A stretch of 15,515 bases of DNA, from contig CAZZBK010000141.1 of the NCBI GenBank assembly GCA_964652155.1, positions 1 through 15,515 on the forward strand, in the 5' to 3' direction. The translations under genes and the position numbers were made by a program. Positions 1 to 7,369 of this stretch are shown here, one piece after another; within the stretch, counting starts at the first letter, position 1, and each line of letters opens with the position of its first letter. Below the pieces are notes generated by a model that worked only from the letters and a program-made list of their open reading frames with translations, had not been told where the DNA came from and searched no databases. The DNA comes from CAZZBK01 sp964652155 (GTDB lineage Bacteria; Planctomycetota; Planctomycetia; Pirellulales; PNKZ01).

Positions 1-78
1 GCCGCGATCTGAGAACCATCTCGTTCACGGGCTCGGTGTGGAATGCAAAAGTGACGTTCACATGCTCTGCGAGGTTGC

Positions 79-115
79 CCCCCGGCGTACGCTGCTTCGC
101 CGCTATCGCCGGGGG
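79..115. repeat. Intergenic GC hairpin (9-bp perfect inverted repeat)
   Basis: The arm CCCCCGGCG (79-87) is perfectly complementary to CGCCGGGGG (107-115), with a 19-base loop. It lies about 40 bases beyond the dehydrogenase stop codon, so it could shape the 3' end of that minus-strand mRNA. There is no clear T-tract after it, so a rho-independent terminator is not supported. It may instead be a dispersed intergenic palindrome. The rest of bases 1-155 shows no open frame that I can defend as a gene. Confidence 0.5.
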
Positions 116-155
116 CTAAAGGTGCTGATGGAATTTTGATCGGCTCGACGGATGT

Positions 156-1259
156 CTACCCTTCCGCGACCTCAACAAACACCTTGAGCGGCGGACGCTC
201 GGCCATCAGCAGGTCCATCATTGCGCGATAGCCGTCGAGCCCGTGAATCGGGTTGGTCAGAATCTTCTCGATCACGCCGGGGTACATGACCTCGCCCAAG
301 GCCAGGTCCTTAATGCCCATCTCGAAGTGTTCGCGGTTCGCGTTCACGCTGCCGAGCAGCAGCTTGTTGCCGAGCACCCAGTTGAGGTTGATCTTGTCGC
401 CGGCAATGCTCACGTGTCCGTCGCCGCCGGTGATGCTGGTCCAGACCAACACGCCGTTGAGCCCCAGCACCTCCATCGCGCCAAAGCTGATCGCGCTACT
501 GCCGGTGGCGTCGATGATCAGATCGGGCTTGCCGACCTCGCCGGCCAATTGCGTCAGCGACTTCTCACGCATGCTCACGTAATGCGCCCCCAGGCCGGCG
601 ACGATTTCGCTCGACAGGGTTGGCGGTGCCGATCGGGCCAGCGTGTACACTTGCAGGCCGCGCAAGCGGAGCACGAGCGTGGCAAGCAGGCCGATCTGGC
701 CAGCCCCCATCACGAACGCGACCCGCGGCCGCCACACCTTCAGCCGCCGCTGCACTTCAAACGCCTGATGCACGGCCTTCGCGGCACAGCTCATCGGCTC
801 GGCCAAGACGTGCAGCTTCTTCAAGCCCACGGGCATTTTGATGATGAACTCGGCGTCGTCGACGTAGAACTCGGTCATGTAGCCATGCAGCAGATTGATG
901 CCACGTTCGTAGTACACCTCTTCGCTGGTCATGTCGCAGGTGCCGATCACGTCGTAGATCGAGCCGCCGGGGCGGCGGACGGTCGCGGTGACGTAGTCGC
1001 CGGGCTTGACATGCGAGACGTTGGGACCGACCTCCTCGACGATGCCGAACGATTCGTGCCCCAGCACGAGGAAGTTGTAGCCCGGCGGGGCGTTGCCGTA
1101 CTTAGCCTCGTTGATCTCGCGGTCGGTGGCGTCGACGCCCACCTTGAGTACGCGCACCAACACGCCGCGGCCGTTGGGGACATCGGCCACGCTGGGTTTG
1201 GGCAACTCGGCCAGATGGACGCTATCGGGGGTACCGGGTCGAACGGCGACGGCTTTCAT
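156..1259 (-). CDS. Medium-chain dehydrogenase, archaeal glucose 1-dehydrogenase-like
   Basis: This 367-residue protein is probably an NAD(P)-dependent cytosolic sugar or alcohol dehydrogenase of the zinc MDR superfamily. It most resembles the archaeal glucose dehydrogenase branch. The catalytic domain carries G-V-D-A-T-D (41-46), G-H-E (67-69) and A-E-P (153-155). The Rossmann nucleotide-binding motif G-A-G-Q-I-G is at 185-190, and H-G-Y-M-T-E-F is near 125-131. The usual catalytic cysteine of G-x-C-G-T-D is an aspartate (D43), as known in halophilic glucose dehydrogenases. The four-cysteine structural zinc loop is absent: the segment after R-R-P-G-G has only one cysteine (C108). I chose the ATG giving M-K-A-V-A-V; a start 24 codons upstream would add unrelated sequence. 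It is divergent from the GyrI-like gene. Substrate is not certain: glucose is inferred from family similarity, and another aldose or polyol is possible. Confidence 0.88.
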   Translation of the reverse strand: MKAVAVRPGTPDSVHLAELPKPSVADVPNGRGVLVRVLKVGVDATDREINEAKYGNAPPGYNFLVLGHESFGIVEEVGPNVSHVKPGDYVTATVRRPGGSIYDVIGTCDMTSEEVYYERGINLLHGYMTEFYVDDAEFIIKMPVGLKKLHVLAEPMSCAAKAVHQAFEVQRRLKVWRPRVAFVMGAGQIGLLATLVLRLRGLQVYTLARSAPPTLSSEIVAGLGAHYVSMREKSLTQLAGEVGKPDLIIDATGSSAISFGAMEVLGLNGVLVWTSITGGDGHVSIAGDKINLNWVLGNKLLLGSVNANREHFEMGIKDLALGEVMYPGVIEKILTNPIHGLDGYRAMMDLLMAERPPLKVFVEVAEG

Positions 1260-1434
1260 GGCGGCATCTTTCGCTTTAGAACAAGCACGGGTGGACGAGA
1301 ATTGGAAATTTACGGCCCCAGGCCGACCCATGCAAGGTATCGAGTTGTCGGCCTCGATAATCCGGCTAAGCTAATCGTAGGCTTTCTGTCACATGAGGAG
1401 CGGATGATGTCCAGTCCCGAACTTTCGCCCGTCG

Positions 1435-1443
1435 TGCTAGAAT
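1435..1443 (+). promoter_or_regulatory. Extended -10 promoter candidate for the GyrI-like gene
   Basis: TGCTAGAAT (1435-1443) matches an extended -10 element (TGn plus 5 of 6 of TATAAT). No good -35 box sits 16-18 bases upstream, which an extended -10 can tolerate. Transcription would begin near 1450, giving a leader of about 38 bases before the ATG at 1488. The 1260-1487 gap separates two divergent genes, so it should hold promoters both ways. I did not find a convincing one for the dehydrogenase. Confidence 0.35.
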
Positions 1444-1487
1444 CAGCGATCGTGGCTTAAAACATCATCCTCGGATTCCAACGTCCC

Positions 1488-1952
1488 ATGATCGACCCGC
1501 CGCAAATTGTGTTGACCGTGCCGCAACGGATCGCGTTCATCCATGTGATCGTGCCGCATACCGAGATCATGAAGGTCATGGGGCCGGGGCTCAACGAACT
1601 GGTTGCAACTTTGGCCCAGCAGGGGGTGAAGCCCATCGGGCCGTGGTTCACGTACCATCTGCACAAGCCGACGGAGACGTTCAACTACCGGATCTGCGTG
1701 GCCATCGATCAGCCGGTGACCCCCGCTGGGCGCATGCAGTGCGGAGAACTGCCGGCCACGACCGTGGCGCGAACCGTCTTTCATGGCTCGTATGAATCGC
1801 TGGGCGCGGCCTGGGAAGTGCTCGAAACGTGGATCAGTGGCGTCGGCCGCAAGCCGGCCGTCGAGCTCTGGGAGCGCTACTTGGTCGGGCCGGGCGACAG
1901 CTCGAACCCGGCCGACTGGCGCACCGAACTCAATCGACCGCTGGTCGCGTAA
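1488..1952 (+). CDS. GyrI-like / AraC effector-binding domain protein
   Basis: This 154-residue soluble protein is a single GyrI-like (bacterial transcription activator effector-binding) fold with no DNA-binding domain. Supporting features are the N-terminal strand with V-P-Q-R-I-A-F-I (11-18), G-P-W-F-T-Y-H (51-57), the second half H-G-S-Y-E-S-L (99-105), and the C-terminal ligand-domain signature E-R-Y-L-V-G-P-G-D followed by P-A-D-W-R-T-E-L (129-148). Members with this architecture bind small molecules; some are hydrolases or cyclopropanoid/drug-binding proteins and others act as regulators with a partner. Length is normal for a stand-alone member. It has no obvious Shine-Dalgarno sequence. 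It ends 14 bases before the convergent propeller gene. Family is fairly sure; ligand and role are unknown. Confidence 0.85.
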   Translation: MIDPPQIVLTVPQRIAFIHVIVPHTEIMKVMGPGLNELVATLAQQGVKPIGPWFTYHLHKPTETFNYRICVAIDQPVTPAGRMQCGELPATTVARTVFHGSYESLGAAWEVLETWISGVGRKPAVELWERYLVGPGDSSNPADWRTELNRPLVA

Positions 1953-1966
1953 CGCGTTGGTGTCGA

Positions 1967-3340
1967 CTATTTGCCGCGGGCGAGCTCGATGCACACGATC
2001 CGGTCGACGCCGCGCACGTAGAGCAAGCCGTGCGACAAGATCGGCGCGGCCCAGGCCGGGTAGCGCAGCAACTTGGCTCGCTGGCCGTCGGGGCCCTCGG
2101 GCGGAGCATTGAGCGAGATCTGGCCAATCGGATCGAACTTCTGTGGGTTGGCATGCATCACAAACAGATCGCCGTACTCGGTCAGGCAGAAAAATCGCCC
2201 CTCGACCTCAAGCAAACTGCTGCGGGTCAACTCGGGCCGCGACCACATCAGCTTGCCCGTCTTCCACTCGACGCAACGCAACTCGGCGTTCTCCGTGTGT
2301 CGGCCGCTGCTGCCGTAGACGTAGCCATCGTGATAGACGGGCGTGTTCCAATGGGTTTGCAAAATCTTCTCGCGGGTGCGGGCCTCGTCCTTCCAGACAA
2401 CTTCGTAGCCGCCGGGCTTCACGCGCAGCAGCGCCGCGCCGGGACCGTACGTCTCGCTGATCAGCACCTCGTTGCCGACCACGACGGGGTTGCTGGCGTT
2501 GACGCTCTCTAAAATGCCCGAGCGCCAAGGAAAGTAAAAATCCTGTTTGCCTGTCGTGGGGTCGAAGCCGATCAGGCCTCCGCGCGCGAAGATAAAACAC
2601 CACCGCCGGCCGTCGATCGTGGCCAGGGTGGGGCTCGCGTAGCTGGCCAGCTCGTCGCTGAATTGGTAGCGGACCGTTCCCGTGAGTTTGTCGAACGCGA
2701 CCACGCCCGAGCCGTTCCCCTTGACGCGGTCGAGCTGTCCGGGCGGCACGCTCTGGCTCTCCTCGGGTGAGCCGCCGATGTTGGCGATCAGCACGTCGCC
2801 GGCGACGACGGGCGTGGAGCCGACGCCGAAAAAGTTTTGGATCACGCCAAACTCGCTCTGCGTGTCGACCTTCCAGAGCACCGAGCCGTCGACCACCTTG
2901 AGGCAGTGCAACATCCCTTCGGCACCGAAGATGTACACGCGGTCATCGTCGACGACCGGACAGCAGCGCGGGCCGTTATCGTAGCCGTACAGGTCCTCGT
3001 AGCGGGTGGGATACTCGAACTTCCAGATCGGCTCGCCCGTCTCGGATTGGAGGCATTCGAGCTGTGCTTGTCGGCCGAAGCGCGTGAACTGAAAGAGCCG
3101 ACCGCGGCTGATCGCGGGCATGCTGTAGCCGGTGCCCAGGCGATGCTGCCAGAGCACCTTGACGCCGCGCAGGCCCTGGTCGGTAAAGAAGCCTTGCTCG
3201 CGGCTCTTGCTGTCTCCTTGGGGGCCGAGAAAGCCGGGCCAGTCGACGCCCGTTTTCCGCGTGCGCAGATCAGGCGGCTCGCCCCAGGCGACGGGGGATG
3301 GTAGCAGCAGCATGCACAGCACAGCCAACAACACACGCAT
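1967..3340 (-). CDS. Secreted PQQ-like beta-propeller repeat protein
   Basis: This 457-residue exported protein is predicted to fold as an eight-bladed PQQ/quinoprotein-type beta-propeller. An N-terminal signal peptide (1-20, hydrophobic L-rich core, A-W-G cleavage site) is followed by D-W-P-G-F-L-G-P (33-40), the W-P-x-F-x-G-P signature of planctomycetal outer-compartment propeller proteins. Repeating blade strands such as V-Y-I-F-G-A-E-G, L-I-A-N-I-G-G and F-D-K-L-T-G follow to the C-terminus. Many such proteins lack the bound cofactor, so PQQ binding is not claimed. I chose the ATG at the signal peptide; an in-frame ATG 20 codons upstream would precede it with charged non-signal residues and run into the promoter. 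Function is probably binding or scaffolding in the periplasm or at the surface, not a known reaction. Confidence 0.9.
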   Translation of the reverse strand: MRVLLAVLCMLLLPSPVAWGEPPDLRTRKTGVDWPGFLGPQGDSKSREQGFFTDQGLRGVKVLWQHRLGTGYSMPAISRGRLFQFTRFGRQAQLECLQSETGEPIWKFEYPTRYEDLYGYDNGPRCCPVVDDDRVYIFGAEGMLHCLKVVDGSVLWKVDTQSEFGVIQNFFGVGSTPVVAGDVLIANIGGSPEESQSVPPGQLDRVKGNGSGVVAFDKLTGTVRYQFSDELASYASPTLATIDGRRWCFIFARGGLIGFDPTTGKQDFYFPWRSGILESVNASNPVVVGNEVLISETYGPGAALLRVKPGGYEVVWKDEARTREKILQTHWNTPVYHDGYVYGSSGRHTENAELRCVEWKTGKLMWSRPELTRSSLLEVEGRFFCLTEYGDLFVMHANPQKFDPIGQISLNAPPEGPDGQRAKLLRYPAWAAPILSHGLLYVRGVDRIVCIELARGK

Positions 3341-3390
3341 GGTCGGCGGTCTCCCGTTAACGGCTCGTTTCGAGCAAGGCGAATGTTCTG

Positions 3391-3419
3391 AGCATAGCAT
3401 GAAAGAGCAGGGGTTGAAA
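3391..3419 (-). promoter_or_regulatory. Promoter candidate for the propeller gene
   Basis: On the minus strand, TTTCAA (complement of 3414-3419) is followed after 17 bases by TATGCT (complement of 3391-3396). The -10 is preceded by TGC, making an extended -10. The -35 is poor (3 of 6) and the -10 fair (4 of 6). Transcription would start near 3384, about 44 bases before the chosen ATG. This also argues against the longer N-terminus. Confidence 0.4.
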
Positions 3420-3425
3420 CTTGGA

Positions 3426-3474
3426 GGCGCGCGGCGAATGGGACCCGCTCAGGCCGCGTCTCTAGCCGCGCGCC
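3426..3474. repeat. 10-bp perfect inverted repeat straddling the SLC13 stop codon
   Basis: GGCGCGCGGC (3426-3435) is an exact inverted copy of GCCGCGCGCC (3465-3474), with 29 bases between. On the minus strand the first arm encodes the last codons of the SLC13 transporter and ends directly at its TAG stop (3462-3464). A transcript hairpin here could protect the upstream mRNA 3' end or attenuate read-through into the propeller gene. There is no T-tract after it, so it is not a classical intrinsic terminator. Confidence 0.5.
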
Positions 3475-4979
3475 CAGGGCAACAGCAGCTTGACAAGCAC
3501 GACAATCACGCCGACGCCAACCACGTCGAGCAACAACCCGTAACGCACCATGCGGGCGATGGGTATGTAGCCGCTGCCATACACGATCGCGTTGCAGGGG
3601 GTCGAAACGGGGAGCATAAAACCCAGGCTACAGCCAAAGGTCGCGCCCAGGGCCGCTTCGAGCGGATCGCCACCCGACTGCTGCGCGTAGTTGATGACGA
3701 CCGGGATGACGATGTTGGCGCTGGCCGTGTTCGAGGTCACCTCGCTGACCAGCGCGGCGACGAGCGTGCCGACGATCAGGATCGACCACGAGCCTTGAAG
3801 CGGAATGGCCTGCGTCATCCAGGTGCCCAGCGCGTTGGCCAAGCCGGTGTCGCGCATCAAGACCCCCATCGCGAACCCGCCACCATAGAGCAGCACGACA
3901 CCCCAGTCGATGTGCGTCGCCTCGTCCCAGCTCATGGCGCGTTGGCCTTGGTTGCCGGGCAACACAAACAGCAGACACGCGCCGACGAGCGCGGCGACCG
4001 CCTCGGGCAGATATCGTTGCAGTTGCTTATAGAGCGGGTCGTCGGTGCCCCAAAACAGCCCGATGAGCCCCGGCACGATCCACATCGCCACGGTGAACGC
4101 AAACGCCAGGACGGTCGAGCGCTGCGCGATTGTCCAAGGGCCGAGATTTTTCTGCTGCTTGAGCAGCATCTCGTGACTGCCGCGCACCTCGCCCAGACCC
4201 GAGGGGCACAACACGTTCAAGTAGCCAAACAAGAACGCATACATCACGGCGACCACCGGCACGCCGATGATCATCCACTGGAAGAACGAGATGTTGGTGT
4301 CCAACTGGCTGCGAATGAAACCAATGCCGAGCAAATTGGGTGGCGAGCCGACGGGCGTGGCCAGCCCGCCGATGCTGGCCGAGAACGAGGTCATCAGCAT
4401 CAGACCGGTGGCGTAGCGGCGATCGACCTTGCCGAGGGTCGCCTCGTGACTGAACAAGAAGCCGAGGATGCTCATGCCGATGGCGAACATCATGGCCGTT
4501 GTGGCGGTGTTCGACATCCAGGCCGACATCGTCGCGGTCACCAAGCCGAAGGCGAACAGAATGCGGCTGGGCCTTGCGCCCACAATGGGCCACGAGAGCA
4601 CGGCGTAGGCCAATCGCTGATCGAGACGATGGAGGTAGATCGCCCGCGCCAAGATGAACGAACCAATGAACAAGAACATCAGCGGCTCGGCGAACGGGGC
4701 AAACACGTTGCTGGCCGGCGCGACCCCCAGGATGACACACGCACACGCGCCGAGCAGCGCGGTGACCGGCATCGGCAGCCCCTCGGTGATCCACAGCACC
4801 ACGACGGCCGACATCACCGCCGCGAGCCGATGGGCCTCGGGCTTGAGTGTTGGAAAGTCCAATGCGTACACCAGACAGGCGAGCAGCGGCGCGACGAGCA
4901 GCCCCAACTTTTTACGCCACCTCTCGAAACGCTCCTCGGCCTCGGTAAGCTGCTCGCGAATATCGACTCGCGCGCTCAT
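3462..4979 (-). CDS. SLC13/DASS family sodium:carboxylate symporter
   Basis: This 505-residue inner-membrane protein belongs to the divalent anion:sodium symporter family (CitT/INDY type), which imports di- or tricarboxylates or sulfate. Two inverted halves are visible. Each has the S-N-T substrate/sodium-binding motif, at 156-158 (after M-S-A-W-M) and at 416-418 (S-E-V-T-S-N-T). Each is followed by a hairpin-loop signature: G-G-L-A-T-P-V-G-S-P-P-N (204-215) and L-P-V-S-T-P-C-N-A (456-464). About eleven hydrophobic segments fit the family. A charged N-terminal helix (6-24) precedes the first membrane segment. The start is fixed by an ATGA overlap with the stop of the upstream TIGR03032 gene, implying translational coupling. 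A start 12 codons further upstream is possible but less likely. The exact substrate cannot be read from the sequence. Confidence 0.93.
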   Translation of the reverse strand: MSARVDIREQLTEAEERFERWRKKLGLLVAPLLACLVYALDFPTLKPEAHRLAAVMSAVVVLWITEGLPMPVTALLGACACVILGVAPASNVFAPFAEPLMFLFIGSFILARAIYLHRLDQRLAYAVLSWPIVGARPSRILFAFGLVTATMSAWMSNTATTAMMFAIGMSILGFLFSHEATLGKVDRRYATGLMLMTSFSASIGGLATPVGSPPNLLGIGFIRSQLDTNISFFQWMIIGVPVVAVMYAFLFGYLNVLCPSGLGEVRGSHEMLLKQQKNLGPWTIAQRSTVLAFAFTVAMWIVPGLIGLFWGTDDPLYKQLQRYLPEAVAALVGACLLFVLPGNQGQRAMSWDEATHIDWGVVLLYGGGFAMGVLMRDTGLANALGTWMTQAIPLQGSWSILIVGTLVAALVSEVTSNTASANIVIPVVINYAQQSGGDPLEAALGATFGCSLGFMLPVSTPCNAIVYGSGYIPIARMVRYGLLLDVVGVGVIVVLVKLLLPWARG

Positions 4980-6154
4980 GGCGCGCCCCGGGGATCGCTG
5001 CCCTTCGCGCGCCACGGTACCGCCGCCGCGTTGCCCGTCGAGGCGCGATCCATGTCGCCGGCGCGGCGGGCGCTCAGCGGCACGCTCCAGATCGTCGGCT
5101 GATTGTCACGATGCGCCTGTGGACCTTGCAGCGCGGCACAGCGTATGTTGGGCAACACCTGGACATCGAAAATCTCTTCGACCCCGGTCTGAAACTCGAG
5201 CCGACCGGCCAATTTGCCCGTCGGCAAATGGATGATCCCCACGCCGCACTTGAGCTCCTCGCGATGCTCGGCGATCGGCACCCCGCCAAACGTGCTCGTC
5301 TCGCGGATCTTCGATAGACCGACGAACGCATACGGGCCATGAAACGCCAACCCACGCGTGTAGCCGGGCAGCGACGCGACCACTCCCACCTGTCCGCTGC
5401 GCGGGTCGATCGTGCAGAGCAAACCCTTGCCCGAGTCGAGGACGAACAAGCGTCCCTGATGCAGTCGCGGCGAGTGGGGCATCGCAAAACCCCGCGCCAC
5501 CACGCGACCGCTGGGGACCTCGAGCACGCAGCCGCTCGTGGCCTTCGTCGGTCGCCAGCCGCCCGGCGTGTCGCTCTCGGCCATCACCGTCACATACGCC
5601 GGCTGGCCGTCGAGCATCGCAAAGCCATTCAGGTGGCAACGATCTTCGGCCGCCAGCGACGAGATAAACGGCGGTCGCCACCGTGGCGTAAAACTGTGTA
5701 CGTCGTCAATCGTGCACAAACACGAGAACAGCGTGTTGACCAGCCACAGCTCGTCACCCGACCAAGCTAACTCGTGCCCATGCACCTTGCCGGTCACAAA
5801 TCCGCTCCGCGCCAAATAACAGGCGTCGTACTTGCCCACCGGGTCGAGCCGTTGCGCAATGTCGGACGACTGACGCAAGACCCACACCGCCCCTTTCGAG
5901 CCCACGGCCAGTCGACGCGGGCTGACCGCAATGCCCATCGCCTGCTCGAAATTATGAAACGACAACGCGAGCTCGTGCTGATACGTGCCAACGACCGCGA
6001 GCTTGCCCGCCTGATAGGTCGAGATTAGCAACGACGACTGCAACTGCTCGAGCACCGCCAGAAATTCTTGCGAGTGCTCGTAACGCACCTCGCGCTTGGG
6101 AAGAGCCTCGTCGAGCGCTTCGTCAGAGGGTTCGCTCGGCAGGTCTGTCGTCAT
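4976..6154 (-). CDS. TIGR03032 family protein
   Basis: This 392-residue protein matches the TIGR03032 family, whose members look like soluble beta-propeller or repeat proteins of unknown function. Diagnostic stretches are L-L-I-S-T-Y-Q-A-G-K-L (42-52), the central R-C-H-L-N-G-F-A, M-P-H-S-P-R-L-H-Q-G with L-D-S-G-K-G shortly after it, and F-V-G-L-S-K-I-R-E-T-S-T-F-G-G-V-P-I. No signal peptide or membrane segment is visible, so it is probably cytosolic. The last 35 or so residues (R- and A-rich) look like a disordered tail. Its stop overlaps the SLC13 transporter start by ATGA, so the two are probably made together and may act on the same substrate or control. That link is an inference from gene order; no reaction is known for the family. 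Confidence 0.88.
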   Translation of the reverse strand: MTTDLPSEPSDEALDEALPKREVRYEHSQEFLAVLEQLQSSLLISTYQAGKLAVVGTYQHELALSFHNFEQAMGIAVSPRRLAVGSKGAVWVLRQSSDIAQRLDPVGKYDACYLARSGFVTGKVHGHELAWSGDELWLVNTLFSCLCTIDDVHSFTPRWRPPFISSLAAEDRCHLNGFAMLDGQPAYVTVMAESDTPGGWRPTKATSGCVLEVPSGRVVARGFAMPHSPRLHQGRLFVLDSGKGLLCTIDPRSGQVGVVASLPGYTRGLAFHGPYAFVGLSKIRETSTFGGVPIAEHREELKCGVGIIHLPTGKLAGRLEFQTGVEEIFDVQVLPNIRCAALQGPQAHRDNQPTIWSVPLSARRAGDMDRASTGNAAAVPWRAKGSDPRGAP

Positions 6155-6213
6155 AGAGCCGACTATTCATGCAAGGCAGGGAAGGACACCGTGTTGTCCG
6201 CGCGGCCCGACGC

Positions 6214-6435
6214 TCAACGCCGATGCAACTCTTGCTGCGCGAGCCGATCGTTCCACATGGCGAATTGCGGATCCCCCTCGCGAAACGCGAACACCGCGTC
6301 GGGCAGCCGCTGGCCATTGTGCCCCGACGAAATCACACGCACCAGCACGGCACCGTCGCTGCGGCGCTCGAGCTGCCACTGGGCAGGCACGGCGGAATCA
6401 AGAAACGTGGGACTCACCATCATGTTATCCATCAT
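6214..6435 (-). CDS. Small uncharacterised protein
   Basis: This 73-residue protein is not recognised. Its central segment (W-Q-L-E-R-R-S-D-G-A-V-L-V-R-V followed by A-V-F-A-F-R-E-G-D-P-Q-F-A-M-W) alternates hydrophobic and charged residues like a small beta-rich domain and reads as real coding sequence. The chosen ATG has a purine-rich GGGGAAG five bases upstream, one of the few Shine-Dalgarno-like sites in the window. A GTG at 6480 would give 88 residues. It has no signal peptide, membrane segment or cysteine. It sits 59 bases upstream of the TIGR03032 gene and could be its first operon partner. Coding status is likely but unproven. Confidence 0.5.
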   Translation of the reverse strand: MMDNMMVSPTFLDSAVPAQWQLERRSDGAVLVRVISSGHNGQRLPDAVFAFREGDPQFAMWNDRLAQQELHRR

Positions 6436-6590
6436 CGCAACTTCCCCAGGCCATGTCCAGGCCAGCCCGAAATGACTCACCGATTGCTAACCTTTGGCAG
6501 TCAAACAGGTTGCGCGACCCAATGTGAGATCCGTTTCCACGCCCAGTGCTGCTTGGGATGTGCGGATGGCGAGGCTCGACCGGCCGACTT

Positions 6591-7196
6591 TTATAGCGCC
6601 GCGAAATTCTGGAGGATCCGCAGGCCGTCGGCCTGGCTCTTCTCAGGATGGAACTGGGTGGCGTAGACCCGATCGCGCCACACGGCCGAGGTGAACTTGA
6701 CGCCGTAATCGGTCTCGGCGGCGATGATGTCCGCGTCACTCGGCACGACATAATAGGAGTGTACGAAGTACATGTGCACGCCGTCGTCGAGTCCGGCAAA
6801 GATCGGCGCGCGGCGGCGAAATTCGAGCTGGTTCCAACCCATGTGCGGCACCTTGTAGGCACGCGGCAGATCGAAACGCACGACCTCGCCGCGAAGGATG
6901 CCGAGCCCCTCGTGCCGGCCGTCCTCGTGTCCCACTTCGAACAGCAATTGCAGGCCCAAGCAAATGCCCAACAGGTGCTTGCCCTCGGCGATGGCCTCGC
7001 GAATCGGCGCGATCAGTTGCCGCCGCCGTAGTTCGAGCATCGCGTCGCCGAACGCGCCCACCCCCGGCAACACAAGCTTGTCGGCCGCGGCAATCACCCC
7101 CTTGTCGCTCGTGATCGTGGCTTGCGCGCCGACCTTCTCGAAACCCTTTTGCACGCTCCGCAAATTGCCCATGTCGTAGTCGATGATGGCGATCAT
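6591..7196 (-). CDS. hisH: Imidazole glycerol phosphate synthase glutaminase subunit
   Basis: This 201-residue class I glutamine amidotransferase hydrolyses glutamine and passes ammonia to HisF. Together they make imidazole glycerol phosphate and AICAR in histidine biosynthesis. It starts I-D-Y-D-M-G-N-L-R-S-V, the HisH hallmark. It has the oxyanion strand P-G-V-G-A-F (44-49), the nucleophile in G-I-C-L-G-L-Q (C79), and H183 and E185 in Q-F-H-P-E-K-S-Q. P-H-M-G-W-N (117-122) is also typical. All three catalytic residues are present and length is normal. No hisF, hisA or other his gene is in the window, so its partner is encoded elsewhere. There is no strong ribosome binding site; a weak GAGAG lies a few bases upstream of the ATG. 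Confidence 0.97.
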   Translation of the reverse strand: MIAIIDYDMGNLRSVQKGFEKVGAQATITSDKGVIAAADKLVLPGVGAFGDAMLELRRRQLIAPIREAIAEGKHLLGICLGLQLLFEVGHEDGRHEGLGILRGEVVRFDLPRAYKVPHMGWNQLEFRRRAPIFAGLDDGVHMYFVHSYYVVPSDADIIAAETDYGVKFTSAVWRDRVYATQFHPEKSQADGLRILQNFAAL

Positions 7197-7250
7197 GGGC
7201 TCTCAGTGGGAAAAAGTGCGTGGGGGCTTCGGGTTACGTGCGATGCTATC

Positions 7251-7256
7251 ATTCTA
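7251..7256 (-). promoter_or_regulatory. Possible -10 box for hisH
   Basis: The minus strand reads TAGAAT (complement of 7251-7256), 5 of 6 to the -10 consensus, about 55 bases before the hisH ATG. No acceptable -35 lies at the right distance, so support is weak. Confidence 0.25.
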
Positions 7257-7298
7257 TTTGCTGAGACACGCGCACGACAGGCGGTGTTCGTCCGGGCG

Positions 7299-7334
7299 AA
7301 AAAAAACTTCGGCCGTTTGTCGCTCGAATCGGCC
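7299..7334 (-). terminator. Possible minus-strand intrinsic terminator
   Basis: On the minus strand a short stem GGCCG / CGGCC (arms at 7330-7334 and 7311-7315) is followed, after GAAG, by eight T residues (complement of 7299-7306). The T-tract is good but the stem is only 5 bp. It would stop leftward transcription just before hisH. The nearest gene feeding it is DUF1501, whose stop is about 500 bases away. Confidence 0.4.
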
Positions 7335-7363
7335 TTGACCCGTGGGAGCGATTTTTCTATCCT
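7335..7363 (+). promoter_or_regulatory. Sigma70-like promoter, plus strand, no coding gene downstream
   Basis: TTGACC (7335-7340, 5 of 6 to consensus) and TATCCT (7358-7363, 4 of 6) are separated by exactly 17 bases containing a T-rich stretch. It is among the best promoter matches in the window. Predicted start of transcription is near 7370. Both flanking genes run on the other strand, so its target is not a neighbouring protein gene. Confidence 0.5.
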
Positions 7364-7369
7364 CCCCGC

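Noticed and set aside
1..155. Possible end of a plus-strand gene at the left edge
   Set aside because: Two frames stay open for about 38-45 codons, but neither translation looks like a protein and one reads through the GC hairpin at 79-115.
243..1460. A 405-codon plus-strand open frame opposite the dehydrogenase
   Set aside because: It is antisense to a clear MDR enzyme and has the same low-complexity H/A/D/G composition typical of shadow frames.
1443..1994. A 183-codon minus-strand open frame opposite the GyrI-like gene
   Set aside because: It is antisense to a recognised ligand-binding fold and has no domain signal.
3132..5102. A 656-codon plus-strand open frame opposite the propeller and SLC13 genes
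   Set aside because: It is rich in H, R, Q, D and G with no domain pattern, the usual mirror image of GC-rich genes. The minus strand here has two clearly recognised families.
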